Origin: JAJAZB01 sp965249815
Lineage (GTDB): Bacteria; Bacteroidota; Bacteroidia; Cytophagales; Spirosomataceae
Direction: 5' to 3'
Assembly: GCA_965249815.1 (NCBI GenBank)
Contig: CBDFMV010000003.1
Coordinates: 4,154,001-4,218,000 of the forward strand
DNA length: 64,000 nt
Part shown: positions 40,363 to 48,189 of the stretch, piece by piece
Layout of the letters: every line of letters begins with the position of its first letter
How positions within the stretch are numbered: position 1 is the stretch's first letter
Program-made: the position numbers and the translations under genes
The notes under the pieces: model-generated
Told to the model about the DNA's origin: nothing
The model's input: the letters and a program-made list of their open reading frames with translations, nothing else
Databases searched by the model: none

Positions 40363-42498
40363 ATGTTCAATATCGTGACCAAGACATTCGCTCTTCCTGA
40401 CGGACGCGAAGTGTCCATTGAAACGGGTAAACTGGCCAAGCAGGCCGACGGCGCAGTCGTCGTTCGGTGCGGCGATACCATGCTGCTTGCCACGGTCGTT
40501 TCCAACCTCGAACCCAAACCGGGGGCCGATTTTTTGCCACTTTCGGTCGATTATCAGGAAAAATTTGCGTCTGCCGGTAAGATCCCCGGTAGTTTTCAAC
40601 GCCGCGAAGGGCGTTTGTCTGATTACGAGGTACTTACCAGCCGACTGGTCGATCGGGCGTTGCGCCCTACTTTCCCTGATGATTACCATGCCGACACGCA
40701 GGTGAACATCTACCTGATTTCGGCGGATGCTGAAGTACTGCCCGACGCGTTCGCGGGTTTGGCCGCCTCGTCGGCCCTAATGGTTTCGGACATCCCATGG
40801 GGAGGCCCGATTTCGGAAGTCCGGGTGGCCAAAATCAACGGTGAGTTTTTGGTCAATCCCGCTACCTCGCAGTTGGCTGATGCCGAACTCGACTTGCTGG
40901 TCGCAGCCAATGCGAACGATATTCTGATGGTGGAAGGCGAGATGAGCGAAGTGTCGGAGGAAGACGTGCTGAACGCGTTGAAAATCGCTCACGAAGCAAT
41001 CAAAACGCAATGCGCCGTTCAGAAAGAACTCGAAGCCGCCGTTGGCAAAACCGAAAAGCGTGTTTATAGCCACGAGACGCACGATTCTTCGTTGCGCGAG
41101 TACCTCCGTAGTACGTATTATGAGCGTATTTATGAGGTAGCCGGACTAGGGAATGCCAACAAAAATGCGCGCAAAGAGGGGTTCGCCGCTATCCGAAAAG
41201 AATACATCGATTCGTTGCCTGAAGGCCACACAGTCGATTTGGTCATGGCGAAGTCGTACCTGCATGACCTTGAGCGCGACGCGGCCCGAAACCTTGTGCT
41301 TGATGAACGCAAGCGCCTCGATGGCCGGCAACTGGACGAGATTCGCCCAATCGCCTGCGAAGTGGATTACCTGCCTTCAGCCCACGGCTCAGCGGTATTC
41401 ACCCGGGGTGAAACCCAATCGCTCACGACAGCAACGTTAGGGACTCGGCTCGATGAGCAGATTGTCGATCAGGCGATGGTGTCGGGCTACAACAAGTTTA
41501 TGTTGCACTACAACTTCCCCGGTTTCTCAACGGGTGAAGTAAAAATGAACCGCGCCCCCGGACGTCGGGAAGTGGGCCATGGGAATCTGGCTCACCGGGC
41601 GTTGAAGCGCATGCTGCCGACTGGAGAAGACAATCCGTACACGATTCGCGTTGTTTCGGACATTCTGGAATCGAACGGGTCTTCCTCAATGGCAACCGTA
41701 TGCGCCGGAACGCTGGCGTTGATGGATGCGGGGATCAAGATCAAAGCGCCCGTTTCGGGCATCGCGATGGGCCTGATCACCGATACCAAAACAGGACGTT
41801 GGGCGGTGCTTTCGGATATTCTCGGTGATGAAGACCACCTCGGTGACATGGATTTCAAAGTCACCGGAACCGAAAAGGGCATCACTGCCTGCCAAATGGA
41901 CATTAAAGTGGATGGGTTGTCGTACGAAGTACTGGCCCAGGCACTCGAACAGGCTAAAGCGGGACGCCTGCACATTCTCAATGAAATGAAAAAGGCGCTC
42001 GCCGCTCCACGCCCTGATTTGAAACCCCACGCCCCGCGTGCCATTGTCATCAAAATCGATCAAAGCCAGATTGGTGCGGTAATTGGGCCCGGCGGCAAGG
42101 TAGTCCAGGACATTCAGAAAGAGTCGGGAGCTACGGTGAATATCGAGGAAAAAGACAATGCTGGATTCGTCAGCGTATTCGCGACCAGCAAGACTTCGAT
42201 GGACAAGGCCGTCAGCCGAATCAAAGGAATCGTAGCGATCCCTGAGGTGGACGAAGTTTATACGGGCAAAGTGAAAACGATACAGCCGTTTGGTGCCTTT
42301 GTAGAATTTATGCCGGGCAAAGACGGCTTATTGCACATTTCAGAAATTTCGTGGGAACGTTTACCCAGCATGGACGGCGTCTTGAACGTTGGCGAAGAAG
42401 TGACGGTGAAATTGGTGGAAGTTGACAAGAAAACCGGCAAGTATCGTTTATCGAGAAAGGCCCTTCTGCCGAGGCCGGAGAACAAAAAAGTACAATAG
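40363..42498 (+). CDS. pnp: Polyribonucleotide nucleotidyltransferase (PNPase)
   Basis: 711-aa phosphorolytic 3'-5' exoribonuclease. Two RNase PH domains (residues about 1-210 and 310-540) linked by the helical domain. The second core contains FTRGETQSLTTATLGT, NFPGFSTGEVK, GRREVGHGNLAHRAL, and the metal site D in ILGDEDHLGDMDFKVTGT. KH domain KIDQSQIGAVIGPGGKVVQDI at about 565-585 and S1 domain from GKVKTIQPFGAFVEF to the end. Complete, normal length. Confidence 0.98.
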   Translation: MFNIVTKTFALPDGREVSIETGKLAKQADGAVVVRCGDTMLLATVVSNLEPKPGADFLPLSVDYQEKFASAGKIPGSFQRREGRLSDYEVLTSRLVDRALRPTFPDDYHADTQVNIYLISADAEVLPDAFAGLAASSALMVSDIPWGGPISEVRVAKINGEFLVNPATSQLADAELDLLVAANANDILMVEGEMSEVSEEDVLNALKIAHEAIKTQCAVQKELEAAVGKTEKRVYSHETHDSSLREYLRSTYYERIYEVAGLGNANKNARKEGFAAIRKEYIDSLPEGHTVDLVMAKSYLHDLERDAARNLVLDERKRLDGRQLDEIRPIACEVDYLPSAHGSAVFTRGETQSLTTATLGTRLDEQIVDQAMVSGYNKFMLHYNFPGFSTGEVKMNRAPGRREVGHGNLAHRALKRMLPTGEDNPYTIRVVSDILESNGSSSMATVCAGTLALMDAGIKIKAPVSGIAMGLITDTKTGRWAVLSDILGDEDHLGDMDFKVTGTEKGITACQMDIKVDGLSYEVLAQALEQAKAGRLHILNEMKKALAAPRPDLKPHAPRAIVIKIDQSQIGAVIGPGGKVVQDIQKESGATVNIEEKDNAGFVSVFATSKTSMDKAVSRIKGIVAIPEVDEVYTGKVKTIQPFGAFVEFMPGKDGLLHISEISWERLPSMDGVLNVGEEVTVKLVEVDKKTGKYRLSRKALLPRPENKKVQ

Positions 42499-42591
42499 CG
42501 TGTTACCCCCGCATATACTCACCGTTTGTCCGCCACGCTCACGGCTGGTTATTCACCTGTTAACTTTTTTTAAAACGATCCTGAGACTTCC

Positions 42592-43455
42592 ATGAGACAG
42601 CTAAAGATTAGCAAGCAAATTACGAATCGCGAGAGCCAATCGCTCGATAAGTATTTGCAGGAAATCGGGAAAGTGGATTTGCTTACCCCGGATGAGGAAG
42701 TCAAATTGGCGCAGCAAATTCGTGAGGGCGACCAGCAGGCCCTCGAACGACTGACCAAGGCCAACCTGCGGTTTGTGGTTTCGGTTGCGAAACAATATCA
42801 AAACCAGGGCCTGTCGCTTGGAGACCTGATCAACGAAGGAAACCTCGGGTTGATAAAAGCCGCTCAACGGTTCGACGAAACCCGCGGGTTCAAATTTATT
42901 TCTTACGCGGTGTGGTGGATTCGGCAATCCATTCTTCAGGCCCTGGCTGAACAGTCGAGGATTGTTCGGCTACCATTAAATCGGGTGGGTTCGCTGAATA
43001 AGATCTCGAAGACATTTTCCGAACTCGAACAAAAATTCGAGCGTGAACCGTCGCCTGAGGAATTGGCTGAGGTGCTGGAAGTAAGCACCAACGAGGTGGT
43101 TGATACCCTGAAAATTTCGGGCCGTCACGTTTCGATGGACGCTCCCTTTGTTCAGGGTGAGGAAAACAGCCTGCTCGACGTGCTGGAAAATGACAGCGAG
43201 GATAAACCCGATGCCGGGCTTATCAACGATTCGCTCCGACGCGAAGTGCAGCGCGCTCTTTCGACGCTCACGCAACGGGAAGCTGATGTGATCACGCTTT
43301 ATTTCGGGTTGAACGGAGAACACGCCATGACCCTTGAAGAAATTGGGGAAAAATTCAACCTAACCCGCGAGCGCGTCCGGCAGATTAAAGAAAAAGCCAT
43401 CCGCCGGTTGCGGCACACCTCCCGTAGCAAAGCCCTGAAGACGTATTTAGGCTAA
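42592..43455 (+). CDS. rpoD: Primary RNA polymerase sigma factor (sigma-70, short Bacteroidota form)
   Basis: 287-aa sigma factor without region 1.1 and without the long non-conserved region, as in primary sigma factors of Bacteroidota. Region 1.2 DKYLQEIGKVDLLTPDEEVKLA, region 2 NLRFVVSVAKQYQNQGLSLGDLINEGNLGLIKAA and RGFKFISYAVWWIRQSI, region 3 LAEQSRIVRLPLNR, region 4.2 MTLEEIGEKFNLTRERVRQIKEKAIRRL. It is the factor expected to read the TAnnTTTG elements listed in this annotation. Confidence 0.97.
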   Translation: MRQLKISKQITNRESQSLDKYLQEIGKVDLLTPDEEVKLAQQIREGDQQALERLTKANLRFVVSVAKQYQNQGLSLGDLINEGNLGLIKAAQRFDETRGFKFISYAVWWIRQSILQALAEQSRIVRLPLNRVGSLNKISKTFSELEQKFEREPSPEELAEVLEVSTNEVVDTLKISGRHVSMDAPFVQGEENSLLDVLENDSEDKPDAGLINDSLRREVQRALSTLTQREADVITLYFGLNGEHAMTLEEIGEKFNLTRERVRQIKEKAIRRLRHTSRSKALKTYLG

Positions 43456-43472
43456 TGATTGCACAATTTTCT

Positions 43473-43512
43473 TTATGAAAAAAGCCCCGTTGCAACGGGG
43501 CTTTTTTCATAA
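43473..43512. terminator. 40-bp perfect palindromic terminator after rpoD
   Basis: 20-bp arms without spacer around GCCCCGTTGCAACGGGGC, A-run before and six T after. It lies 17 bases past the rpoD stop, before menD on the same strand. Confidence 0.9.
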
Positions 43513-43538
43513 TTTGTCACCACTCCGCTTTTAAAAAC

Positions 43539-45269
43539 GTGGCCGTCGTACAACCTATTCTCGATTTAGTAGAACTGTGCAGCCAGTATGGCCTTCGGCA
43601 CGTGGTTACCTCACCGGGTTCGCGTAGTGCCGCTCTGACAATCGCTTTCGCCCGGCATCCGTCTTTTCAAACCTACGTGATCCCCGACGAGCGGGTGGCT
43701 GCATACGTGGGCCTTGGAATGGCTCAGGGATTGCGCCAGCCTGTTATTTTAGTGTGTACGTCGGGCACGGCAGCGCTGAATTTCGCGCCTGCGGTCGCCG
43801 AAGCTTTCTTTGCTGAAGTTCCTCTCCTGGTCCTTACTGCCGATCGTCCAGCCGAGTGGATTCACCAGCAGGATGGCCAGACCGTATTTCAAACGGCGCT
43901 TTATGGCAAACATGTTAAGTACGCAAACCAATTTCCTGCTGATGGTAGCCACAAGGATACGAAATGGCACCAAAACCGAATAATCAATCAGTGTCTGATA
44001 GCTTTGATTACCAAGCCTTTAGGTGCTGTACACCTGAATATTCCAATCCGGGAACCGTTTTATCCCGATGTTGCCGAATCATTTGACTTCAACAGTCACG
44101 TACGCGTTATTCAACAAATGACTGTACAGAAGACACTTCAAACCGAAGCGTGGGCACAACTCCTGGACGAGTTTGAAGAAACTGAACGCGTGCTTGTGGC
44201 GGGGGGACAAGGACCAAGAAAGGCGGAACTCATTGATGTATTGAAGGAACTGCAGGAGGAGTTTTTTATTCCTGTAGTTGGTGACATTATTTCCAATCTT
44301 GCACCGTCGCCTGCTGTTATTGACTCGGCTGACGTGATACTTGGACAGTCGGATGTGGACGTGTTGAATGCACTTCGTCCGGACCTGCTCATCACTTTCG
44401 GGAATTCATTCATTTCTAAAAATTTAAAACTCTTCTTCCGGAAGTACCCGCCCCGGCACCACTGGCACATACGAATTGGGGATGAAATCATCGACACGTT
44501 CCAAAGTGTTACCCGGATTATCCCGCTCGAACCGACGGTTTTTTTCCGGCAATTACTCGAAGACCTCGATCTGCGGCAATTCAGGGCGGGCGACGACGAA
44601 GATCGTGATGAAGAGTACCTGAATAGCTGGCAAGCGCAACACCAAAAAGTGAGGCGGCTCGTCGAACAGTTTTTGCCCGCCAGATCAGAATTTAACGAGT
44701 TCTCTTGCGTGCGGTTCGTTTTGAAGCACCTGCCCGATTCGTGCCAGTTGCATTTGGCCAACAGCATGGCCGTCCGCTACGCGAATTACGTCGGGGTGTC
44801 GGGTCAGCATACCGAGGTCTTTTCCAACCGGGGTACGAGTGGGATCGATGGATGCATGAGTACGGCTGTCGGGGCGGCGTTGGCAACGGATAAACCGGTT
44901 TTTCTGCTCATCGGTGACGTCGCTTTTTTCTACGATCGGAATGCGCTCTGGCACCCACACTTGCCACCTAACCTGCGCATCATCTTGCTGAATAACCACG
45001 GGGGGGGGATTTTCAGGATGATTGACGGCCCCGCTGACTTACCGGAACGCGAACGGTATTTTGAAACCGTACACCATACCAACGCCCGGCGTACAGTCGA
45101 GGACGTTGGCGCAGCGTATTTTGTGAGCAAAAGCATGGAAGAACTGGCCGAAGAGTGGGCAAGGTTTGCCGCAAGCTCAGATCGAATACACCTGCTGGAA
45201 ATTGAAACGGACGGCAGCGTGAATCAGACGGTATTTGAGGAATTTAAGGCGCTGATGCGACGTGGCTGA
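43539..45269 (+). CDS. menD: SEPHCHC synthase MenD (menaquinone biosynthesis)
   Basis: 576-aa thiamine-diphosphate enzyme that joins isochorismate and 2-oxoglutarate, the first committed step to menaquinone. VTSPGSRSAALTIAFA at the N-terminus with the catalytic glutamate in DERVAAYVGLGMAQG, VCTSGTAALNFAPAVAEAF, LTADRPAEW, and the ThDP/Mg binding SNRGTSGIDGCMSTAVGAAL and IGDVAFFYDRNAL with NNHGGGIF. It starts at a GTG (43539). A separate promoter is not clear after the rpoD terminator; CATAATTTG at 43508-43516 is one base short of the -7 consensus. Confidence 0.95.
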   Translation: MAVVQPILDLVELCSQYGLRHVVTSPGSRSAALTIAFARHPSFQTYVIPDERVAAYVGLGMAQGLRQPVILVCTSGTAALNFAPAVAEAFFAEVPLLVLTADRPAEWIHQQDGQTVFQTALYGKHVKYANQFPADGSHKDTKWHQNRIINQCLIALITKPLGAVHLNIPIREPFYPDVAESFDFNSHVRVIQQMTVQKTLQTEAWAQLLDEFEETERVLVAGGQGPRKAELIDVLKELQEEFFIPVVGDIISNLAPSPAVIDSADVILGQSDVDVLNALRPDLLITFGNSFISKNLKLFFRKYPPRHHWHIRIGDEIIDTFQSVTRIIPLEPTVFFRQLLEDLDLRQFRAGDDEDRDEEYLNSWQAQHQKVRRLVEQFLPARSEFNEFSCVRFVLKHLPDSCQLHLANSMAVRYANYVGVSGQHTEVFSNRGTSGIDGCMSTAVGAALATDKPVFLLIGDVAFFYDRNALWHPHLPPNLRIILLNNHGGGIFRMIDGPADLPERERYFETVHHTNARRTVEDVGAAYFVSKSMEELAEEWARFAASSDRIHLLEIETDGSVNQTVFEEFKALMRRG

Positions 45270-45274
45270 TGAGG

Positions 45275-46306
45275 TTAATGGCATGTTTTTTCAGCCCATG
45301 TCTTCGCGCTCTGATCGCCGAGGGCTACGGCCCGTTTGTACGCTTGGCAGGCTTCGGGCAGTTGGTTCGCAGCCCGGTACGCTTCGCCGAGGTAGAAGTA
45401 AACGCCGTCGACGTTAGGGTCAAGCCGTTCAGCGCGGCGTAGATCGCTCAGCGCCTCGGAAAATTTACCGGTCTTCAAGAAATAAATTCCCCGGTTCCGC
45501 CACGCCCACGGGTTACTGTCATCGATGCGTAGAGAAGATTCGATGAATTTTCTGCCCTGTTCCAACTCATTCATTTCCAGCAGGTAATACCCTTGGTTGT
45601 TGGTATACACCGGTTGCCCTGGTTTGAGGGCGAGTGCTTTTTCAACTAACCCGAGGGCTAAGTCATACCGACCTAACCCCGCTTCGACCAAACTAAGGTT
45701 GTTCAAAGCGAAATGCTGCGTCGAGTCGATCCGGAGTGCCGCCCGAAAATCCTCCTCGGCCTGTGAATACTGTTTTTGTTGAAAAAACAGGTAGCCCCGA
45801 TTCACGAGTGCTTCGGTGGAAGTGGGAGCGAGTTGGATGGCCCGATTGTAGTCGGCGAAAGCCGCTGAAACGTTTCCCACACCTTTTTTCGCATTGCCCA
45901 GACTTACCAGCACGAACGTAGAATCCCGGTACGAAGCTGGCAACTGTTCTAAATCCTGCAAACTTTCTTTCCAGCGACCCTGATCAGCGTACACTTCGGC
46001 CCGGTTGAAATGCGCCTCCCAGTAGGAGTTATCCAAGCCAATTGCCCGGTTAAAGTCGTTCAGCGCCTCATCCAACAGCCCCAACCTGCGATGCACCAGC
46101 CCGCGGTTGTTGTACGCATCGGCGAAATCAGGCTTTTTTTCCACGGCTTCGGTATACAGCCGGATCGCTTCCCGAAGTTCCTCCTGGCGGGAAGCAGCGT
46201 TTGCTTTTTGAAAAAACAGCAACGCCTGGTCGCCAGCCGAGTCACCACAGGAAAATATTCCCGTGGCAACCAGCAACCAAAAGCATAACCTGATGTAAAC
46301 TTTCAC
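45275..46306 (-). CDS. TPR lipoprotein
   Basis: 343-aa predicted lipoprotein with signal MKVYIRLCFWLLVATGIFSC ending in a lipobox (GIFSC) from a GTG start. It is followed by about eight tetratricopeptide repeats in tandem, for example DAYNNRGLVHRRLGLLDEAL, EALVNRGYLFFQQKQYSQAE and GVYFYLGEAYRAANQLPEA. Protein-protein scaffold in the periplasm; partner unknown. Convergent with menD, with only five bases between stop codons and no hairpin. Confidence 0.8.
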   Translation of the reverse strand: MKVYIRLCFWLLVATGIFSCGDSAGDQALLFFQKANAASRQEELREAIRLYTEAVEKKPDFADAYNNRGLVHRRLGLLDEALNDFNRAIGLDNSYWEAHFNRAEVYADQGRWKESLQDLEQLPASYRDSTFVLVSLGNAKKGVGNVSAAFADYNRAIQLAPTSTEALVNRGYLFFQQKQYSQAEEDFRAALRIDSTQHFALNNLSLVEAGLGRYDLALGLVEKALALKPGQPVYTNNQGYYLLEMNELEQGRKFIESSLRIDDSNPWAWRNRGIYFLKTGKFSEALSDLRRAERLDPNVDGVYFYLGEAYRAANQLPEACQAYKRAVALGDQSAKTWAEKTCH

Positions 46307-46317
46307 CCGCTACTCCT

Positions 46318-46325
46318 TAAGTTTG
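46318..46325 (+). promoter_or_regulatory. -7 element for the cyclophilin gene
   Basis: TAAGTTTG, exact TAnnTTTG, 55 bases before the ATG at 46381. Confidence 0.45.
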
Positions 46326-46380
46326 TAGCCCTAAATCCGACGGTAACGCGCCCTGCGCCCCGTTTCATCTAATCAAAATT

Positions 46381-46827
46381 ATGCTGAAAGCAGACATGCA
46401 GACGGAAAAAGGCACCATGCGCATCGAATTTTTCGAGGCGGACACGCCGATTACCGTCAACAACTTTGTAACGCTGGCCCGCAAAGGGTATTACGATGGC
46501 CTGACGTTCCACCGGGTTATTCCTGATTTTATGATTCAGGGTGGCGACCCAACGGGCACGGGTGCCGGCGGGCCAGGCTACAGCATCCCCGACGAACTAA
46601 CCGGGGGTAACCAGTACCATGACCGGGGTGTGTTGTCGATGGCCCACCGGGGCCCCAACACGGGCGGATCGCAGTTCTTCATCTGCCATAGCCGCCGCAA
46701 CACTGCTCACCTCGACCGCAAACACACGTGTTTTGGGCGGGTTGTTGAAGGCCTCGATGTTATCGATGCCATCCGGCAGGGCGACAAGATCCTGAAAGTA
46801 ACCGTACTTGACGACGAGACCGCATGA
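46381..46827 (+). CDS. Cyclophilin-type peptidyl-prolyl isomerase
   Basis: 148-aa isomerase without signal peptide, hence cytosolic. Active-site residues are visible in GLTFHRVIPDFMIQGGDPTG (Arg, Phe, Met, Gln), SMAHRGPNTGGSQFFI and HLDRKHTCFGRVVEGLDVID. A Phe/Trp-to-His change at the cyclosporin site (HLDRKHTCFG) is usual in bacteria. Its stop overlaps the next gene's ATG by four bases. Confidence 0.93.
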   Translation: MLKADMQTEKGTMRIEFFEADTPITVNNFVTLARKGYYDGLTFHRVIPDFMIQGGDPTGTGAGGPGYSIPDELTGGNQYHDRGVLSMAHRGPNTGGSQFFICHSRRNTAHLDRKHTCFGRVVEGLDVIDAIRQGDKILKVTVLDDETA

Positions 46828-47069
46828 AAGTACTCGCTGATATCCCGCACCCCTCCTGTAAAATCACCTTGTACGGCTGGAATAGTAAGTTTATTCTGAA
46901 GATGGAGCAGGGGAATGTTGAGCAAACGTACAAAATCAGCGAACTCGACATAGCCGGGGAAGATGACATTCGTGACTTGCTCACGGACACTTTTCTCGAC
47001 AAAGTGTTGCGCCGTTTCGAAACCATGCAATCGGATCTGGAAGTGGCCATGGAAGATTTGGAAGACTAA
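46824..47069 (+). CDS. Small conserved-looking protein of unknown function
   Basis: 81-aa protein, not recognised. ATGA overlap with the cyclophilin gene shows translational coupling. Beta-rich first half (CKITLYGWNSKFILKMEQG) and an acidic helical second half ending EVAMEDLED. No signal peptide, membrane segment or cysteine pair. Its position suggests a function tied to the cyclophilin, but nothing in the sequence says which. Composition matches its neighbours, so it is likely a real gene. Confidence 0.65.
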   Translation: MKVLADIPHPSCKITLYGWNSKFILKMEQGNVEQTYKISELDIAGEDDIRDLLTDTFLDKVLRRFETMQSDLEVAMEDLED

Positions 47070-47086
47070 ATCCGCTTGATTGCATA

Positions 47087-47114
47087 AAAAAGGGGCCTGT
47101 ACAGGCCCCTTTTT
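47087..47114. terminator. 28-bp perfect palindromic terminator
   Basis: AAAAAGGGGCCTGT and its exact complement without spacer, between the small gene and the convergent NYN gene; its last two bases overlap the NYN stop codon. Confidence 0.88.
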
Positions 47115-48186
47115 AGTTTTGTTCAACCGGTTCTTCGCTTTTCTCATCCCCCTGTTCCTGTTCTTCGTCGTATTCGTATTCCGTCAGGTGCACGTTGATG
47201 GCCAGTTCACCTTTCAGGTTTCGGCTCACTTCAAATTCAACGGGGTCATATTTCTGAAGTTCGTCAAACGCCTCGGGTTCGCGGAAGTTGCGGAAGAAAA
47301 TCAAATTGGCATACTCGTTGTCGAGGCCATTTAGGTTTCCAATGCCTTTCTGGTGATCGATGTGGATAACTTTTCCCTTGTATTTCTTGCCGGGAATGGC
47401 CGTACCCGGCGTGTGCGTGTACGGCTGAACCGTTCCAACCACCCCGTCGGTTTTTGGCAACACACCACCATTCGCCGGACGCAGCGTTTTTTGAAATTCG
47501 TCCTCTTCGCGGTTGGTGTCGTCCGATTCCAGGAAGATGCTTTCGATAATCGGGGTTAATTTCCTATTGTTAAGGATATTAACCATGTTGATTTCGTACG
47601 TCGCTTCGTTGATCAGCGTTTGGCTGGTGCGAATCGGTTTTTCAAACGTGTCGCTCGGAAACTCAATGTCCCAGTACAACAACATAACCCGGGTACCCAG
47701 CGCGTTCAGTTTGCGAACCAGGGGCAAGTGGTCACCGTCGCCGGTGATGAGAACCACCACATTGAAGCGCTTCAGGATGGAAAGTTCGTAGGCTTCAAGG
47801 GCAAACCACACGTCGATGCCTTTTTCGGTCATGTCGCGTTTGCCGGTTTTGTCGGCAATCATCGGCAGGTAGTGGGTGACGATATTCCCGTACATGAGTA
47901 CGTCGTCGAACAGCCGCTCATTGAAGAGTTGGTTCGGACGTCGGGCGGCTTCGTACGCACTGAAGCGTCCTCGGAAGTAGTGCGCGTCGACAATCTGGCA
48001 GTAATTTTTTTCAACGTCTTCCAGCTCGTGGATCTTCTCCCGGACGAACTCGTGCAGGCCCTTGATGCTAATCCGCGAGCGCCGTGCGTCATAGTGGCGG
48101 TAATAATGACTTACCCGGGCAAAATAGCCGCCGTCGTAAAAAATGCCGATTTTGATGAGTTTGTTGTCATGCGTGTTCAGGCTCAT
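47113..48186 (-). CDS. NYN-domain RNase-like protein with C-terminal OB/cold-shock-like domain
   Basis: 357-aa cytosolic protein. The N-terminal PIN-like NYN domain (about 10-200) has its acidic active-site residues in IGIFYDGGYFARVS, EKGIDVWFALEAYEL and VVLITGDGDHLPLVRKL. A variable linker (about 205-265) leads to a domain of about 65 residues, YKGKVIHIDHQKGIGNLNGL through LIFFRNFREP to VEFEVSRNLKGELAINV, whose pattern resembles a cold-shock/OB RNA-binding fold. The tail is acidic. RNA cleavage guided by the second domain is inference. It starts three bases after the M61 peptidase stop, so the two share a transcript. Confidence 0.8.
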   Translation of the reverse strand: MSLNTHDNKLIKIGIFYDGGYFARVSHYYRHYDARRSRISIKGLHEFVREKIHELEDVEKNYCQIVDAHYFRGRFSAYEAARRPNQLFNERLFDDVLMYGNIVTHYLPMIADKTGKRDMTEKGIDVWFALEAYELSILKRFNVVVLITGDGDHLPLVRKLNALGTRVMLLYWDIEFPSDTFEKPIRTSQTLINEATYEINMVNILNNRKLTPIIESIFLESDDTNREEDEFQKTLRPANGGVLPKTDGVVGTVQPYTHTPGTAIPGKKYKGKVIHIDHQKGIGNLNGLDNEYANLIFFRNFREPEAFDELQKYDPVEFEVSRNLKGELAINVHLTEYEYDEEQEQGDEKSEEPVEQN

Positions 48187-48189
48187 AAG

